Source of the DNA: Melieria omissa
Lineage: Eukaryota > Arthropoda > Insecta > Diptera > Ulidiidae
Assembly: GCA_963971225.1 (NCBI GenBank)
Contig: OZ020269.1
Coordinates: forward strand, 5,766,001-5,830,000
DNA: 64,000 nucleotides
Direction of reading: 5' to 3'
Under the pieces are notes generated by a model, which was not told the origin of the DNA, did not search any database, and saw only the letters and a list, made by a program, of their open reading frames with translations. Positions 1-12,600 of this stretch are shown here, piece after piece (positions within the stretch are counted from its first letter, which is position 1; each line of letters starts with the position of its first letter). The translations under genes and the position numbers were made by a program.

Positions 1-2504
1 AAGCTAGAAGCAGTAAAGTGCCTGTCGCATTAATACAGCTCATTGACTTGGAAATGTACCACCGTCAAAAGTGATTTATCAAACACCATTCAACGCCCAC
101 AGACTGCTGCAACAGGAGGCAGCAACATGCGATACGTGCCATGGTCGTTGATGTGACACTTTGTCAAGTGTTATCTGGTGCGGCTACAGCACAGCGAAAT
201 CGCACACAAAAAGCCATTGGAAGAAACATGAGCACCTCATATGGCAGCCCAAGTGACAGTGGTCAATTGCTGTTACCACTGACAGCACGAAATATGTGAC
301 CCATTGGCAACATGATGGACGTCGCACACAATGGACGAGCACAAGTGCGAGTATTGTCGCAGTGGGGAAAATCTGCATAAGAACTAAAGTGGGGAGCTGG
401 TCGAGTGCTGTGCAAATATGAGGCAACAACTGGAACAACTTAAAGTGTTTCAGTTGGATTTGACAGATGTATTTTTGCCTTTGTATACTGGCTGCCGTTT
501 CCCAAAGATAACTCATCATTTCATTCGATTTTCTAAAAATTTACGATTTTTTTTGTTGCTCATACAACATACGGTTTCCATCTTCACACTCCTACACTAA
601 TTTGGGAATTCACATAGCCACATACAAATAGTAAATATGCCGGCAATTCCACTTCGGGTCGGCAATATTCGAACAAAACACAACATGTTCGTTCCAACAA
701 CGCGCAAACGTTTACTGCGCAACGGCACAACTTACTGTAGCAGCAAGCGATATGTTGCAGTCGCTCAATGCGGCAATATTTACGTTGGCAACATGCTTAC
801 GCCTACGATTTTGCCAGCAACAACATACAGCCCCATAATTACAGCATATTCGGCATTGTCCTTTTCACCTCGGTTTCAGTTGTGCCACTCCTGTTGTGCG
901 CTTTGCCAGCGAGCGCTTGAATATCCAGCTTCGAAAACAATATTGATATTTGTCTCAATTTATGCGAAAATTTTAACTAATTTCGAATAGACCAACGGTT
1001 TTCGAAATGCGTTTAAGTAGCAATTTTCTTCTCACTTAACTCGCAAATTCGAGCTAATAGGAGCTAATCATACTTGCAGTTGTACAGTGGCGCATGCAAG
1101 GCATGTTTAAGGATTTCAAACAACTTACAAATATGTGTTTGTTAAAAAAATTTTGGGTGACAAACGTGGTTCCAATGAAATTCTATTGAGGCCTTTTGAG
1201 TTCAGGAATATAATTATCAAAAGTACAATATATGAGTCACAGTTAGGCTGATAGTAAGCTTTGCAATTCTATCTAATACTGTAATGTAATGTAATTGTAT
1301 GACAATACAGTTAGTAGAATCAAATAACATCAGTATTTCCGTGCTAAGATAGAAACTCTTGTTAATACTTACATATATAAAAAACGATTTGTTTGTTAGT
1401 TTCTCATCTATTTCAATAGTTTACTCGAAACATCAAAGCTTCTTTATTTTTTTATTACATAATTAAATAATTTAAAATTGTTCAATATCCATCAGCAAAA
1501 AATTATGTTATGATTTATAATATTTTTAATTGTAAAATTCTTTAATAGTGATTTTTTTCAATTACGAAAATTAGTTTTTTAATTAATCAAAATTCCCACA
1601 CAAGTGTGATTTCCATATTTTTAACAGCGTTTTGCCATTTCAACTGACCGATGCACATATACATCTTTTTATTTTGTTTCTTTCCTTACCACATTGAGCG
1701 CCATTTTCCACTTAATTTCGCCATTTAGGCATCGACCGAACATTGTACAACCACTCGATGCATTATTCTGTACACAACAAAAGTCGATCAATAGCCAAAT
1801 TGCCAACACACAGTTGCATAATTGAGTACTTTAGTTATGCTGCCATCACGGCAGCACATTTCTATGTAATTGTTGCCAATGTTTTCAAAAGAAAAAATAA
1901 ACACAGATAAATAATTAGGGCAGTCTACAATATCACCTACACATACAACACCCACACGCACGCACAGCTATTTTTGTGACTGCAATAAATATGAGCACAA
2001 AGCGGAAATTTGTCGATTTGCTAAATTCAAATGTTTGCCAAAAACCGAAAAGTGCTGGCAAGCACAACCGACGGCTACACGGCAAAATCTAAAAACCAAC
2101 AACATTGCTTTGCTCTGCTCCAATTTCGGGTTAATGCGAATTGGGCAGTGTCATTGATTGCATGGGTATCTACGGTTCACATATGTTGCTATGTACGTAA
2201 TGCATACAAATGTGCAAATGTACCTATTTGTGTGTGTTTGTAGCTCAAACTTAATTACGCAAACACTTGTGGAAACTGATGGCCCGCCCAAGTGCATTTC
2301 ACACTGTTGCTGATACTTGTACACACACACACATACAGAGCAACGCGTACTCGCTCACTATGTGTGTATGCCATCAAATTGATTTTACTCTCCGTTACAT
2401 GAGATACGTTTAACCCGTTTGCGAAAAATATGAGATTGTGTCCCATATGGGCTTTTTGCCCTTTGAATGACAGTTGCACCGTCTACTGTCTTTCGGCGCT
2501 TTAA
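1..2504. other. Non-coding, no gene recognised
   Basis: This stretch is AT-rich, especially 1380-1620. Only short open frames without recognisable domains, codon bias or splice context occur on either strand. A short CA-repeat lies near 2320. No repeat ends were recognised. Confidence 0.6.
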
Positions 2505-2817
2505 GGTTAGATTAGGTTAGGTCAGGTTATGGTGGCTGCTTCTGTGAGACACTCGGAGCCTATTGTGATCCCAGATATTTGCCCCATTTTTTAAGTGTGT
2601 ATGCTACACTGTTTTGTTTTTAACATATGTGGAACATTTTAACGCCAAATCCGAACGATGGTTGGCAGTTTTTCTTTCACACTTGAAGGTTTTGCCACTG
2701 CCTGCCAAGAGCACACTTGCGCGATTCCTGCAATTCTCATCTTTCGAGCTCCAATTCGAAACTAGGGCCTCGGTGTGAGAAGTCACCGCGCTACCCGCTG
2801 GACTATCGAGGCCGGCT
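2505..2817 (-). mobile_element. tRNA-derived SINE, old copy
   Basis: On the minus strand the element begins with GCCGGCCTCGATAGTCC (2817 downwards), a tRNA-like head with an A-box-like TAGTCCAGCGGGTAGC. It ends in a TTAGG/CCTAA-type repeat at 2505-2530. It aligns along its whole length with the SINE at 20118-20516, including the shared body segment around 2640-2730 (complement reads TTGGCAGGCAGTGG). The B box is degraded here. Possible flanking duplications (CTTTAAG near 2500, CTTTGAAG near 2825) are imperfect, so the insertion looks old. Confidence 0.75.
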
Positions 2818-3642
2818 TCACGCACTTTGAAGAGACGTTAAAACATTACATGGGTCGCGTGTTTCTCATGGTCATGCAAAGGTTAAGGTGACCCATGGTC
2901 ATGCAAAGGTTAAGCTGCTTGAGGCAACAGCAATAATGCTGCCGTAAATGTACTTTTGCACTGCGCCTGGAATTGGACCTATCTGGCTGACGCGCTTAAG
3001 TAACAGCAAATTGAATTCTTGGCCGTACTATCATTCATTCAAGCCAAATAAAAGAGGGAATTTGCATTTTTGGACACTGATTGAGTCTGGCAAAGGACTG
3101 AGAATTGGCAAAAGTGCAATACGAATCAATTTTAAGTGCGAGTGCCCCAGCAGCACGCCCAAATATTTACATACAATTTGGGAAATATTCTGCGAATTGC
3201 GACTTTCAATTGAGCAATTTTACATACTGAACTGTTACTCTCATCACTAAGTCTTCTGAACATTTGTTGAGCTTCCCATCTTGCAGACAGAAAGATAATT
3301 TTGTATGTCTGTGCTGGCTTAATTTGAACACAACAGGCCAAAACTCGCAGACGCTGTAAAGAAAATGTATTCACTCCCCTTATTTTCAATTAACGTATCC
3401 CATTCTTTTCAAAGTGTGACATGAACTTAATCAAACGCTTAAAGACTTTGCGTGGCCGCAGCTAAGGTGAATTGAATTTACGTATCTTATCGATTCGCGC
3501 ATCGTTTGTGCTTCTCGGAAGCAATAATCAGTCGAGCGAACACACAATGCACCAACTTGGCATAATTGCTTTCTGTATCGGGCAAATTATTGATAAGCTT
3601 GCGCTCGCTGACAATGTGAATCAGCAATACGTGCGCGCGGTC
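2818..3642. other. Non-coding, upstream region of the 3711 gene
   Basis: No gene was recognised apart from the small tandem duplication noted separately. The last few hundred bases probably contain the regulatory region of the proline-rich secreted protein gene, because the TATA-like box lies at its right edge. Confidence 0.4.
2866..2917. repeat. Short tandem duplication, about 26 bp unit
   Basis: ATGGTCATGCAAAGGTTAAG occurs twice head to tail just beyond the 5' end of the SINE. Too short to assign to a class. Confidence 0.6.
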
Positions 3643-3650
3643 TATTTAAG
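3643..3650 (+). promoter_or_regulatory. TATA-like box of the secreted protein gene
   Basis: TATTTAAG lies 61 bp upstream of the first ATG (3711). A start site about 25-30 bp downstream would give a 5' leader of 30-40 nt. This is the only convincing TATA/ORF/poly(A) combination in the first 26 kb. Confidence 0.6.
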
Positions 3651-3710
3651 GCTGCGGTTTGCGCCACCGCAGTGCAAACATTTGCGCGCAGTCGTAGTCT
3701 TGGTGCTTGA

Positions 3711-4340
3711 ATGGCAAACGCAATGAAACTCACACTCGTGCTGGCCTTGGCGGCCACCATTGTAGCGGCAGCGCAGGCTCTCACACTGGACATGGAATTG
3801 CTCAAAGCGGAGCAGCCGCATCAGTCGGAGGTGCTGGTGCGCCCAGAACCCGGCGGCCCGGTAAAAGGTCCCATCGAAATCGATTTAATTCTGCCCAGAC
3901 CGCAGCGGCCCGGCGCCCGACCACAACCACCATCACAACCACAACCTCAACCGCCATCACAACCACAACCACAACCAGAACCACAACCAGAATCAGAACT
4001 ACTACCAGAACCACAGCCCAAGCCCAGTTTCATCGACTCAATTTTGAATGCCATTGCTGGCAAACGCCCAAAACCACATCCCCAGTCAAGTGAACCGGAG
4101 CCAGTGCCAATACCAGAAGACCACATGCAGCTGCCGCCGCAGAAAAAGCCGCACCACCAGCCGTCAGATTCGCACGACCTCAACGCGCAGCTGGAGAATG
4201 CAGATCATCTGCAGCCCGAGCCCGAGCACGGCACACACAATTCACTGGTCATTCCAATCGTTTTAAAGAAGTTGCCCTTCGACATGGTGAACGGTGTCGA
4301 GGTGCCGAGGCCCAAGTATCCGCATGGATCGAGGCAGTAA
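3711..4340 (+). CDS. Secreted proline/glutamine-rich protein, function unknown
   Basis: Single-exon gene for a 209-residue protein. The N-terminus has a clear signal peptide: after MANA a second Met at residue 5 starts a hydrophobic run rich in Leu, Ala and Val that ends at AQA (about residue 23). Met5 (3723) may be the true start because it gives a cleaner signal sequence. The mature protein has a Pro/Gln/Glu low-complexity tract (about 63-104, PQPQP and PEPQP units), a short non-repetitive segment (FIDSILNAIAGK, 107-118), then His/Pro/Glu-rich sequence and a conserved-looking tail (VIPIVLKKLPFDMVNG, 180-195). A TATA-like box lies upstream and AATAAA 40 bp after the stop, so this is a complete, compact, highly inducible-type gene. 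I do not recognise the family. Accessory-gland, salivary, cuticle or immune secreted proteins all look like this. The other frames across the repeat are shadows. Confidence 0.85.
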   Translation: MANAMKLTLVLALAATIVAAAQALTLDMELLKAEQPHQSEVLVRPEPGGPVKGPIEIDLILPRPQRPGARPQPPSQPQPQPPSQPQPQPEPQPESELLPEPQPKPSFIDSILNAIAGKRPKPHPQSSEPEPVPIPEDHMQLPPQKKPHHQPSDSHDLNAQLENADHLQPEPEHGTHNSLVIPIVLKKLPFDMVNGVEVPRPKYPHGSRQ

Positions 4341-4380
4341 TTGTGAAGACGAAGAATGTAGAAGAAAGAGATGAAAATGC

Positions 4381-4386
4381 AATAAA
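4381..4386 (+). terminator. Poly(A) signal of the secreted protein gene
   Basis: AATAAA lies 40 bp after the TAA stop at 4338-4340 and gives a short 3' UTR. Confidence 0.7.
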
Positions 4387-6140
4387 CATTTGGTTTTTAT
4401 TTAAATGTGGCTAATTTTTCTGGCGCGTAGAAACCGCGCTGCAGGTAACTTCTATGATGCTTGTTCACGTTTACTCCTTCTGTACGTGTTTTCAAACCGA
4501 AAGCCAGAAAATTCGCCTCTTTCTTTCGTACGAACCAGAAGATTAAAGTCCACGGTACTTCTTTTACTTACTTTAAAATGACTCGGCTTTTAAGAAGGAA
4601 ATTTTGTCTCATGGAAAAAAACAATTTTAAGTTTCTTGTGAACTCAATTCTACTACTATTGCATCGAATTTAAGCTCGCCTCAGTGTTACTCATACGCTC
4701 CAATGGGCCAGAAAAGCCGCATGCTCGCTTCGGCGTTATTCCCTAATGCTGGCAACTAATCGCGCATATTCCACGCTGCCTGCGCTTTGAATGCAACGCA
4801 GTGGAACGAGGAACGCAACAGCAACAGCATCGAAAACAAATGCAGCGGCAACGGAAGCTGAGTTGGGACAACTGAACCAGCCGGCAGGGCAGCAACGAAC
4901 ACCTACACAAAAATATACGTGAAGGTGTAGAAAACTGTACCATTTCTCCTTCACTTTTGACATTCGATGAGCAAAAATGCAAAACAAAGAGCAACAAACG
5001 AACGAAAAACTAAAGCGTCAGCGCTTTTACAAACTTTCTGTTGTTTAGGGTTTTTAAGACTTTCCCTGACTACTACTGAATATTTGCATGCAAACGCACT
5101 GAATAGCGCACAGCGCACGGGAGGTGGGAAGGACTTTGAAGTTCGCGTTTGTTGCTAATTCTGCATAACTGCACGTTTTGCATATGGCTTTTTAATGTAA
5201 ATTCAGAGATAAAAGGTGAAACTTTTGACTTCAGACGTGCAAAAATTTTAATTTGAAAATTTTACCACGAATGTATGTTATTTAGTTTTCGACCCCGTTT
5301 CGAAAACTTTAATAATAATAATAAAGATTAAAAAAAATTTAATACTTTTTGACATTTTAAAAAATTAAAAAAAACTAAAAAATATTACATAAAAAAAACG
5401 TTTTGCCATCGCATAGTTTCTTATTTAGTTTAGTTCTTGTTTTTCTCGTGTTGACGGTTTTATGGCAAAAAAATACCTCCAGTCATTTTAAGAGTAATCG
5501 ATTTTTGAGTTAAATTAATTCAATGCAACGACGAGTTCAGTTCACCGACCACCAACTGCGATCGCGCAGCATGCAACCTGCAGCCCTGTGAGCCTTTTGT
5601 TGTTTTTAACATTGCTGCTGCTTGTTTGTTGTCACATGTTTACGCTACGTTCATTGTGCGCTTTTGAGGCTCTGCGCACAATTTACTATGTGCCAACAAT
5701 GCACAGGCACGCCAACGCAACCCCACGCAGCGTCACACTGACACCCATTCACGGCGCACTGGTTGCATGCATGAATGGTCCGGAGTCAACTTTGAGCGCA
5801 GCGGAAAACATCATTCACGCCCATTGCTTCCTCATGACAATCGCTGTGTGTATGTGTCTGCCAGCAACGTCATATTTCCGGTTGCACGTCGCGTTGCAGC
5901 AGCACCGCCCGTAACGTTGTAGCGCCGAATCCGCTGCGAGCCCGGCTGCACTGACGTTGTCGGCGCCACTCGATGCTGCACTCGTTCTGTGCACATTTAC
6001 ATGTGCGCCGCACACACGCGCACACCGAACTGTAGTTAATATAAAGTAACATTAAACGCCGGGCCTACGTGCACGTAACTCCGCGCAGATTTCACTCTCA
6101 CCGACATGACACACGCCCTGCAAATACACTTAATAATTTG

Positions 6141-6197
6141 ATGCCTGCGGCGGTGAATTTGCCATAACGTCCATGGCAAATTCACCGCCGCAGGCAT
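6141..6197. repeat. Perfect 25 bp-arm inverted repeat with 7 nt loop
   Basis: Left arm 6141-6165 begins ATGCCTGCGGCGGTG; right arm 6173-6197 is its exact reverse complement; the loop is AACGTCC. The GC-rich arms contrast with the AT-rich surroundings. No flanking repeat ends are visible, so it may be a stand-alone hairpin rather than a transposon end. Confidence 0.95.
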
Positions 6198-7619
6198 GAA
6201 AAATGTAAAAGTGTGAAAAATGTAGTGGCATCATTTTTCAGCCACAGAACCCAACTCACACATACACGCACGCGCTGTAAAGTGAGATGAGTAGAAGCAA
6301 CTTCCTTGCCCGTACAAGATGGCCTGCACGAATCGCTGGGAGGATTTGCTACCAGCGCCTACATACTAAACCAACCTCCCTGGTCCCTCCTCCTGTGCGT
6401 CCCTGCGGCTCCATCTGTTTAGGTATTTCTTCGAAGGGCGAGCTTTATCCTCGGTTGTCAACATGAACTGAACTCCCAACTTGGATGTCAAAGATTCTGC
6501 TTCTATCTGCATTCGTAGTCTAAGTGATTTCTCGCATTGGTACATCTACAGCAGTTCGTCATTACACATTCCTCCTCAACATGTTTGCATTTGTACAAAT
6601 ATTGTCTGAAGCACCCATGGTCTGTTTAAAAACAAAAAGATGCTAAATCCATCGTCCTTTTGTCGAAATACTCCAGCGTGTTTGCCAATCTGCCATGCTT
6701 TATTTCATAACAGTCACTTTGTCTGTTCTGTTATGTCCAATCTGTACCGATTCTTTTGCTTGAATATCCACAGACTTTTGTCCACTATTGGCACAGGCCG
6801 CGTCAGCAGAGAGAGTATGCAGTGCCTATACTCTTAACGCCATCATTCGGTGAGCGGAGTAGAGTTTTGGTTAAATTGTTTTTGTTGTTCTTCTGCACCC
6901 ACGAAACAATCATAAAATACACAAACAAATTGTGTTCAATATTAAATTGTGGCTGAAATCATTACAAAAATATGGCCGATTTATAGTGACAAAATTAACA
7001 TAAGTAGTCACAATTAATCACAATTCGCTTCTTCAGTCTCAATCATTAATGACACAACATTTCCAAAATCAATATAGTGTTGGTTCCCAACTTGAAAATT
7101 TAGCATTTCGCTTACACTGATGGATGGCCACACTGGCCGTGCTTCAAGCGATTAAATCCTTTTGTGGTTTCGCAGCAGCAACACAACAATGTCGTTTGCT
7201 ATCGCACATCGCACATACAAATGTCCCGTTGAAGTTGTTGTGTTTCCTACTATTTGAACAAATATCAGATATGAGCAGCAAGCGGGGCCGTATGCCACGA
7301 ACGGATTAGAGTTGCAATAATTGCAATTGGCTAACAATTTCCACATGTACCTACACACAACATTACTTGTAGTATAATGTATTTATATGTATGTATATAC
7401 ATAAGTTTACAAGAGGGGTAGAATGCCCCATTGAATCACACGTACCCTACACATGTCAGTATCTACAAACGACGAAACAATTCTACGTAATTGCTTTTGA
7501 TTAAAGATGAAATTAAATTAGTTCTCACTGCACTCAATGAATAAAAAAATAAAAAGAAAAAAATTGATTGTTAAGTATTTACTCAATATTTTTGGTTTTA
7601 ATTACAATTGAATCTTTGC

Positions 7620-7930
7620 TTCTTGGATTGAATCTTAGTGTTAGCCTTCTTCGGTTTTAGTAGTCTTGGTAGTCTTTCTTTCTTTCGATTTTGGTCTGTA
7701 TTTTCGATTAGAGCTGGGCCTGAATTTTCGTTTTGATGCGAGTCTGGGTCTTGGTTTTCATCTGGCAGTGGCTTTTTGTGTTAGTTTGGATCTTAGTCCT
7801 GATCTTCGACTTGCTCCTGTCTTGGCCTGAGATTAAGTATTCGCGTTAGTCTTGCTGGTTTCAGCTTAATGTCTGCATCTGCATCTGGATTTGGATGTTT
7901 ATTTTAGTTGTATTCGCATTCATTATCGTA
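7620..7930 (-). repeat. Low-complexity GAT/CAG/AAR-type tract
   Basis: The minus strand is rich in GAY, CAR and AAR triplets (for example GATGCAGATGCAGAC) and carries an open stretch of about 60 codons rich in Asp, Gln, Asn and Lys that ends at a stop near 7600. Neighbouring frames are also open in places, as in a decaying simple repeat. It might be a degenerate relative of a low-complexity secreted protein gene, but no start, signal peptide or splice structure was found. Confidence 0.3.
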
Positions 7931-8710
7931 ATTTGGATTCGTATTGATCGAGATTTTGTTAACTGCAGGATTTAAGTTTCAAAAATTTGCTCAGTTTTCA
8001 AATCTTCATAATAATGCTGAAAGCCTTTTGCAGCTTCAAATTAATTCAAAAGTTCTATATACTCGTATCACGCAATTCAGTAAGAAGAAAGTAGCAAGTT
8101 GAGCAAATTTACATTCAATTCGTCTTTCTGGTTATTGTTGTTGTTGGTGCAGCCACTACTACTGCCACTGAAAGCATTTTCATCAAAGATAAACAAAGTC
8201 AAAAAGTTATAAGGCTGCGCAAGCTTTGGCCGCTGCGGAGACTTAAATCACATAAATATGCTTGTGAAAGTTTTTATATTTCTATGTATGAGTGTGTGCG
8301 AGCGGTAAATATTTGTATTTACACTGGTGTCACCCGAAACTTATTGAACTTGTCAACTTTTAACACACACACACAACGTAAAATTTATTAAAATATCAAT
8401 TAGCGAACAATATCCCTGATTCAAGCTGCTCCTTAACCACTTTTAGATCGAATGTTGCAAATTTAATTATTTCTTATTTAGGTAAATAGTTAGCATGTGC
8501 AAAGTTCAAAATTCCATTCCTGAATCTCGTGAAGCTTTGTACTTCAATATATATTATAATTTAATAATCGCCTGCCAGAAGTGCTGCGCAACCAACACAT
8601 TTTCACTTACTATATGTGCATCAAAATTGTTTATGCCACTTTGTGTCTGCATCGTTAGCTGCCGAGCCGATGGCAAAGCACAGCAAAATTAATCTAATTA
8701 GAAATATGTA

Positions 8711-9685
8711 AGGGAGAGGGCTGGGGTGTGAACCGGGTTTTGTTTTTCGGCTCTAACTTTTCTCAGAATAAAGATATCGAAAAATCGAAGATACCGTTGG
8801 AAAGGTGAATATATAACGCAACTTTGTTATGAAGACAGATTACCGTTTTGATTGAAATTTAACTCTCTACGTCCAATTTTCTAAGAATGTGATTTTTCGC
8901 TTTTTCAAAAAAGTGGCTGGGTTGTGAACCATCTGGAAAATCCCTATTAAAGTCAGAAAATACGAAGAAAACACCCATAATTTTTAAGTACATTGAGAAT
9001 TTATTTAATCAGGAAGCCTCAAGAGGTGAAAAAAAGTTATAATGACGCCTCTTAGGCCAAAAAATCGCAATGAATGAAACTGCTCAATTTTTTAAATTTT
9101 CATCCTAATCTGTGTCGGAATGTTTGCATGTGAAATACGAACGTGTTCTCGTATTGGCTCACTTCAAGTGAACACAACGAAATCGAGTTAAATTATATAA
9201 AATGACTTTATTTTAATATATCCGTCCATATTTGACAGTGTTAGAACAAATGTAGTACGAAAAACAGGTGGTTCATAACCCAGCCACCTCAGTGGTTCAC
9301 AGCCCAACCACGATGCCATTTTGGAAACTTTAAAATAAACGACACTTCCAATCATAATTCGACATAAACAAATATTGCATCGTAAAATAGAATCAAAACA
9401 CTAAATAAACATGTATTACACTGACCTTTTTGCAATAAGCTCAGTCACTAAGATAGCACTTTAAAAAAAAGCCAACAAGTTTTCGCTGTCGATTTTCAAA
9501 CACGATGTCTTTCAAACTCGATTGCTGCCACAAGCAATACGTGTTTGTACTTCGGTGTAACCACAGAGCAGAGTCATATCATAAGACAAAATTGGCAGTT
9601 GAAGGATTGGCGATATGTCAATTAGGGAAAGAAAAAACGGCAATGGTTCACACCCCAGCCTGGTTCACAACCCAGCCCTCTCCCT
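8711..9685. mobile_element. Non-autonomous TIR element, 975 bp, TA target site
   Basis: The ends are inverted repeats: AGGGAGAGGGCTGGG at 8711 and its reverse complement ending at 9685, flanked by TA on both sides (8709-8710, 9686-9687). The motif GGCTGGGNTGTGAACC occurs six times, several near the ends: 8719, about 8913, 9268-9310 (two, inverted) and 9640-9680 (two, inverted). The centre has no transposase frame. The TA duplication suggests mobilisation by a Tc1/mariner-type enzyme. The repeated motif could be a multiple transposase-binding site (inference). Confidence 0.8.
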
Positions 9686-12600
9686 TATTTTCGAAAGTGA
9701 ATTGTACATCGGTTAGAAGGAAATTTTCCAGTCAATTAAAGACAATCAAACGCAGGCACACACACATAGAGCCCAGTAGGAAACTCTAGAGCAGATAATG
9801 CAACCGATTAGATAACTACGTTCGATTTTGAATTATACATTTCGCGCATTTGCATTGTGAGAGCGTTTTGTTAAAAGTCATCAGTCGAACACATAAGCAC
9901 GGCGCACTTTGACTTGAAAAATGTTATCGGTTTCTCATCGCCTCAGAAAATGAATATCGTATGTTCCATTGAGCCTAGTAAGACATACGACATTTGTTTT
10001 CTGAGGCGACGATCTGATAAGCGTCGCGCCAGTGCTTTGCGATCTCAACATTTGCTTTGCTTATTAGTGAAACAAATGCTTAATTATGTTTGTGTGCAGC
10101 AGACATTAAATAGCAGTGCCCACTGTCGGGCATTTGTAGCATTCGCATTTAATGCAATAATCGCTTGCAACCGGTGTGGCAAAATTAATTTGCTAGTTTC
10201 AACATCATTTGAGCTTATTTCCAACGAAGCGTGTTTTTCAATAATGCAGAGATTACATGCGGTGGTGAATGTTTTTTTACGTATAAAAATATGAAAGTAT
10301 GAATTAAATAAACATTAACAGCAAGTCAGTCGCCGTATCTCAGCGAATTGGTGCACGGAACAGTGCATCGGAGCCGAACTCAGGCGAAAACCCAACAGAA
10401 AAACCAAATTTATTTCGACGGCTGCCTCCTTGCCAGCGCATTGCAAGACTCTGAAAGTTAAATTATCTATGAAAAATCATTGAACTTGCGGGAGGCCGGA
10501 CGCTAGTCTAGTCATCTTAACACCAGAAATTTGTTGCAAGCCTTTTATATACATGAGAAAATTATTCAGCCTATTTAAGTTGAACTTCAAAAAGTTCATT
10601 TAAGTTGAATAATTCGAAAATTAATTCGATTTGGTTCATTTGCTAATATTTCGACAGGAATGATATTTCGACATTTGTGGTGGCTTGCGGTCCCGATGTT
10701 GTCACATGCTCAGCGGTTCGTTTTGCTGTTCTAATGCTCGATTGGAAACAGCAAATACTCTATGTAACAAGTGACAGCAACGCAGATCTATGGCAACAGT
10801 TATTGAGGGATTTTTTTAGCTTGCAGCAAGCACAGTGCAGCCATGTTGTGGCTATTGCAGAGCGAATCGATTGTCGTCGAGAGAAAAGGAGCAGAAATTT
10901 AGGTGAGTATTGTTTGAGCTTAGGCAGTTGTTTTTGCAGTACGTAGTTGTTGGTTGAATTGTTGCTGCTAGAAAATTGAAAATTGATACTTCTTTTACAC
11001 GATACAACTGGATGCGTTCGTGTTGTCTTGCATTCTGAGGGGCGATGAAGTGGAAAATGGGTGCTGTTTAGTTTTACTAGTACATATGCACATAAAAAGT
11101 TTTTGCATGCACACACAGATATCTATTTCAATTCACAGATCTACGCGTGTGTGTAAATGTGTTTTTAATATGCAAACATTAGAACAATGACGCCCATAGT
11201 TCTCTCGAGTTCGCTCGGTGTGTGGAAATCAGCTGCAACTACAACTAGAAAAGATATCGGAGGTGTGTCGAAACGGACTGATACAGACAAATGTATTCAT
11301 ACGCAAACAACACAATTTTACACAACGGGCACACGAACCGCGGCTTTCCATGGCGTATGTGACGCTTGCAGTGCAATGTTGACTGTTGACTGTTCATGCA
11401 TGCAACTCATGTGTCACGTACGGCTGTCAGTGCGTTTGTTTGTGTGTAGTTTGTGCATTTTCAGTATAACTTAAAATCAAACAATAGCTGCGCAAAGACG
11501 CATTGACAATGACAACAAGAGCTTTGGACAGCTCGCGGGAAAGAAGTGTGAACGAGCCAAATGTTGAAAGGGAAACAGCGAATGCAGCGCTTGTGACAGT
11601 CGTGTGACTTTTCCGGCACTCGGCTATGCATTTGATTTTCTGCTATATAAAAAAAATAGTACCTACACTTCGCGGACTATTTTTATTATATCTCATATTT
11701 TATTTCATTGACTTTTATTTAATTGGTTTTTTATTTGCTTTGCTTGGCTTAGTATTGAAACCCAGAAACCTTAAAATTCTTCTGAAATACTAAAATGAAT
11801 TCCGAGCTCAACATTTTTGCGTGCAGACGCCAAAAATTTCCTGCCCAAACAATCGAAAGCCCGAAGTTGGAAAGCGAGCGAAACTTTCTCGCCCGCCTTG
11901 CCGTCAGTGCGGTGTGTGCAGTCTGTTTTTGTCAGTGATAGTGGTAGTTCAACGCATAGTAGCTGAACTTTTGCTTTTTTTATGGCACCGAATTTCCGCT
12001 TAAATATTGCATAAAATATGCTCAGAGATTTTGTGCGCTTGCACCAAGTCAGATTGCATTGTTTCACAGCGTTTGTGGGTCACTGGAGCGTATGAGTAAC
12101 ATAATGGGATATTTTTAAGTAATTTTGCTGCGTGCGCGTTTTTATTTATACTGAAAATTAAGTACATGAAATAATGATATAATAATGGAATATTGCATAT
12201 GACAAAAAGTTGATATTTCAGTTTAAATCAGTGAGTTGACCTTAAAAAATAGCAAGTGCTCACAATTTTCAACGCGAATAATTCGATGATACCATTTTGT
12301 AAACCATTTTCAACCCACGTCCAGCAGTTCGTTATTTCCATCTGGATGTGGGCTCGTTGAATAGACCAGTTGAAATAAATTTAAATATATTTTCTAAGCA
12401 TGCAAATATTTCGAATTGTAGAATAAACCAACAAAGTTGCCACAATTTGCCGCAGGCCAAGCGAATTGCACCAACGATTGCTAAAATGGCCGCTATTGTT
12501 GTGTTGTTCTATATTTAAAAACTTTTTCATGGAATTTCATGCCCTAAGTGCTGCCGAAACACATTTCTTTCGTAAAATAACAATAACAACGTCTTCACCG

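Larger units (their letters stand above)
4387..8710. other. Non-coding; hairpin and low-complexity tract inside
   Basis: No gene is supported. The stretch holds the perfect hairpin at 6141-6197, AT-rich DNA at 5200-5520, and a degenerate low-complexity tract around 7620-7930. Short open frames at 5588-5914 and elsewhere lack splice sites, domains or codon bias. Confidence 0.5.

Noticed and set aside
3707..4093. Thr-rich frame overlapping the secreted protein gene
   Set aside because: A shadow of the PQ-repeat; it has no signal peptide or ATG in good context.
10860..10910. Possible splice donor (TTAGGTGAGTATTG) after an open frame
   Set aside because: No acceptable acceptor, domain or second exon was found.
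12308..12361. Imperfect hairpin (TTCAACCCACGTCCAG and CTGGATGTGGGCTCGTTGAA)
   Set aside because: Arms mismatch and the size is not convincing for a miRNA precursor; chance cannot be excluded.
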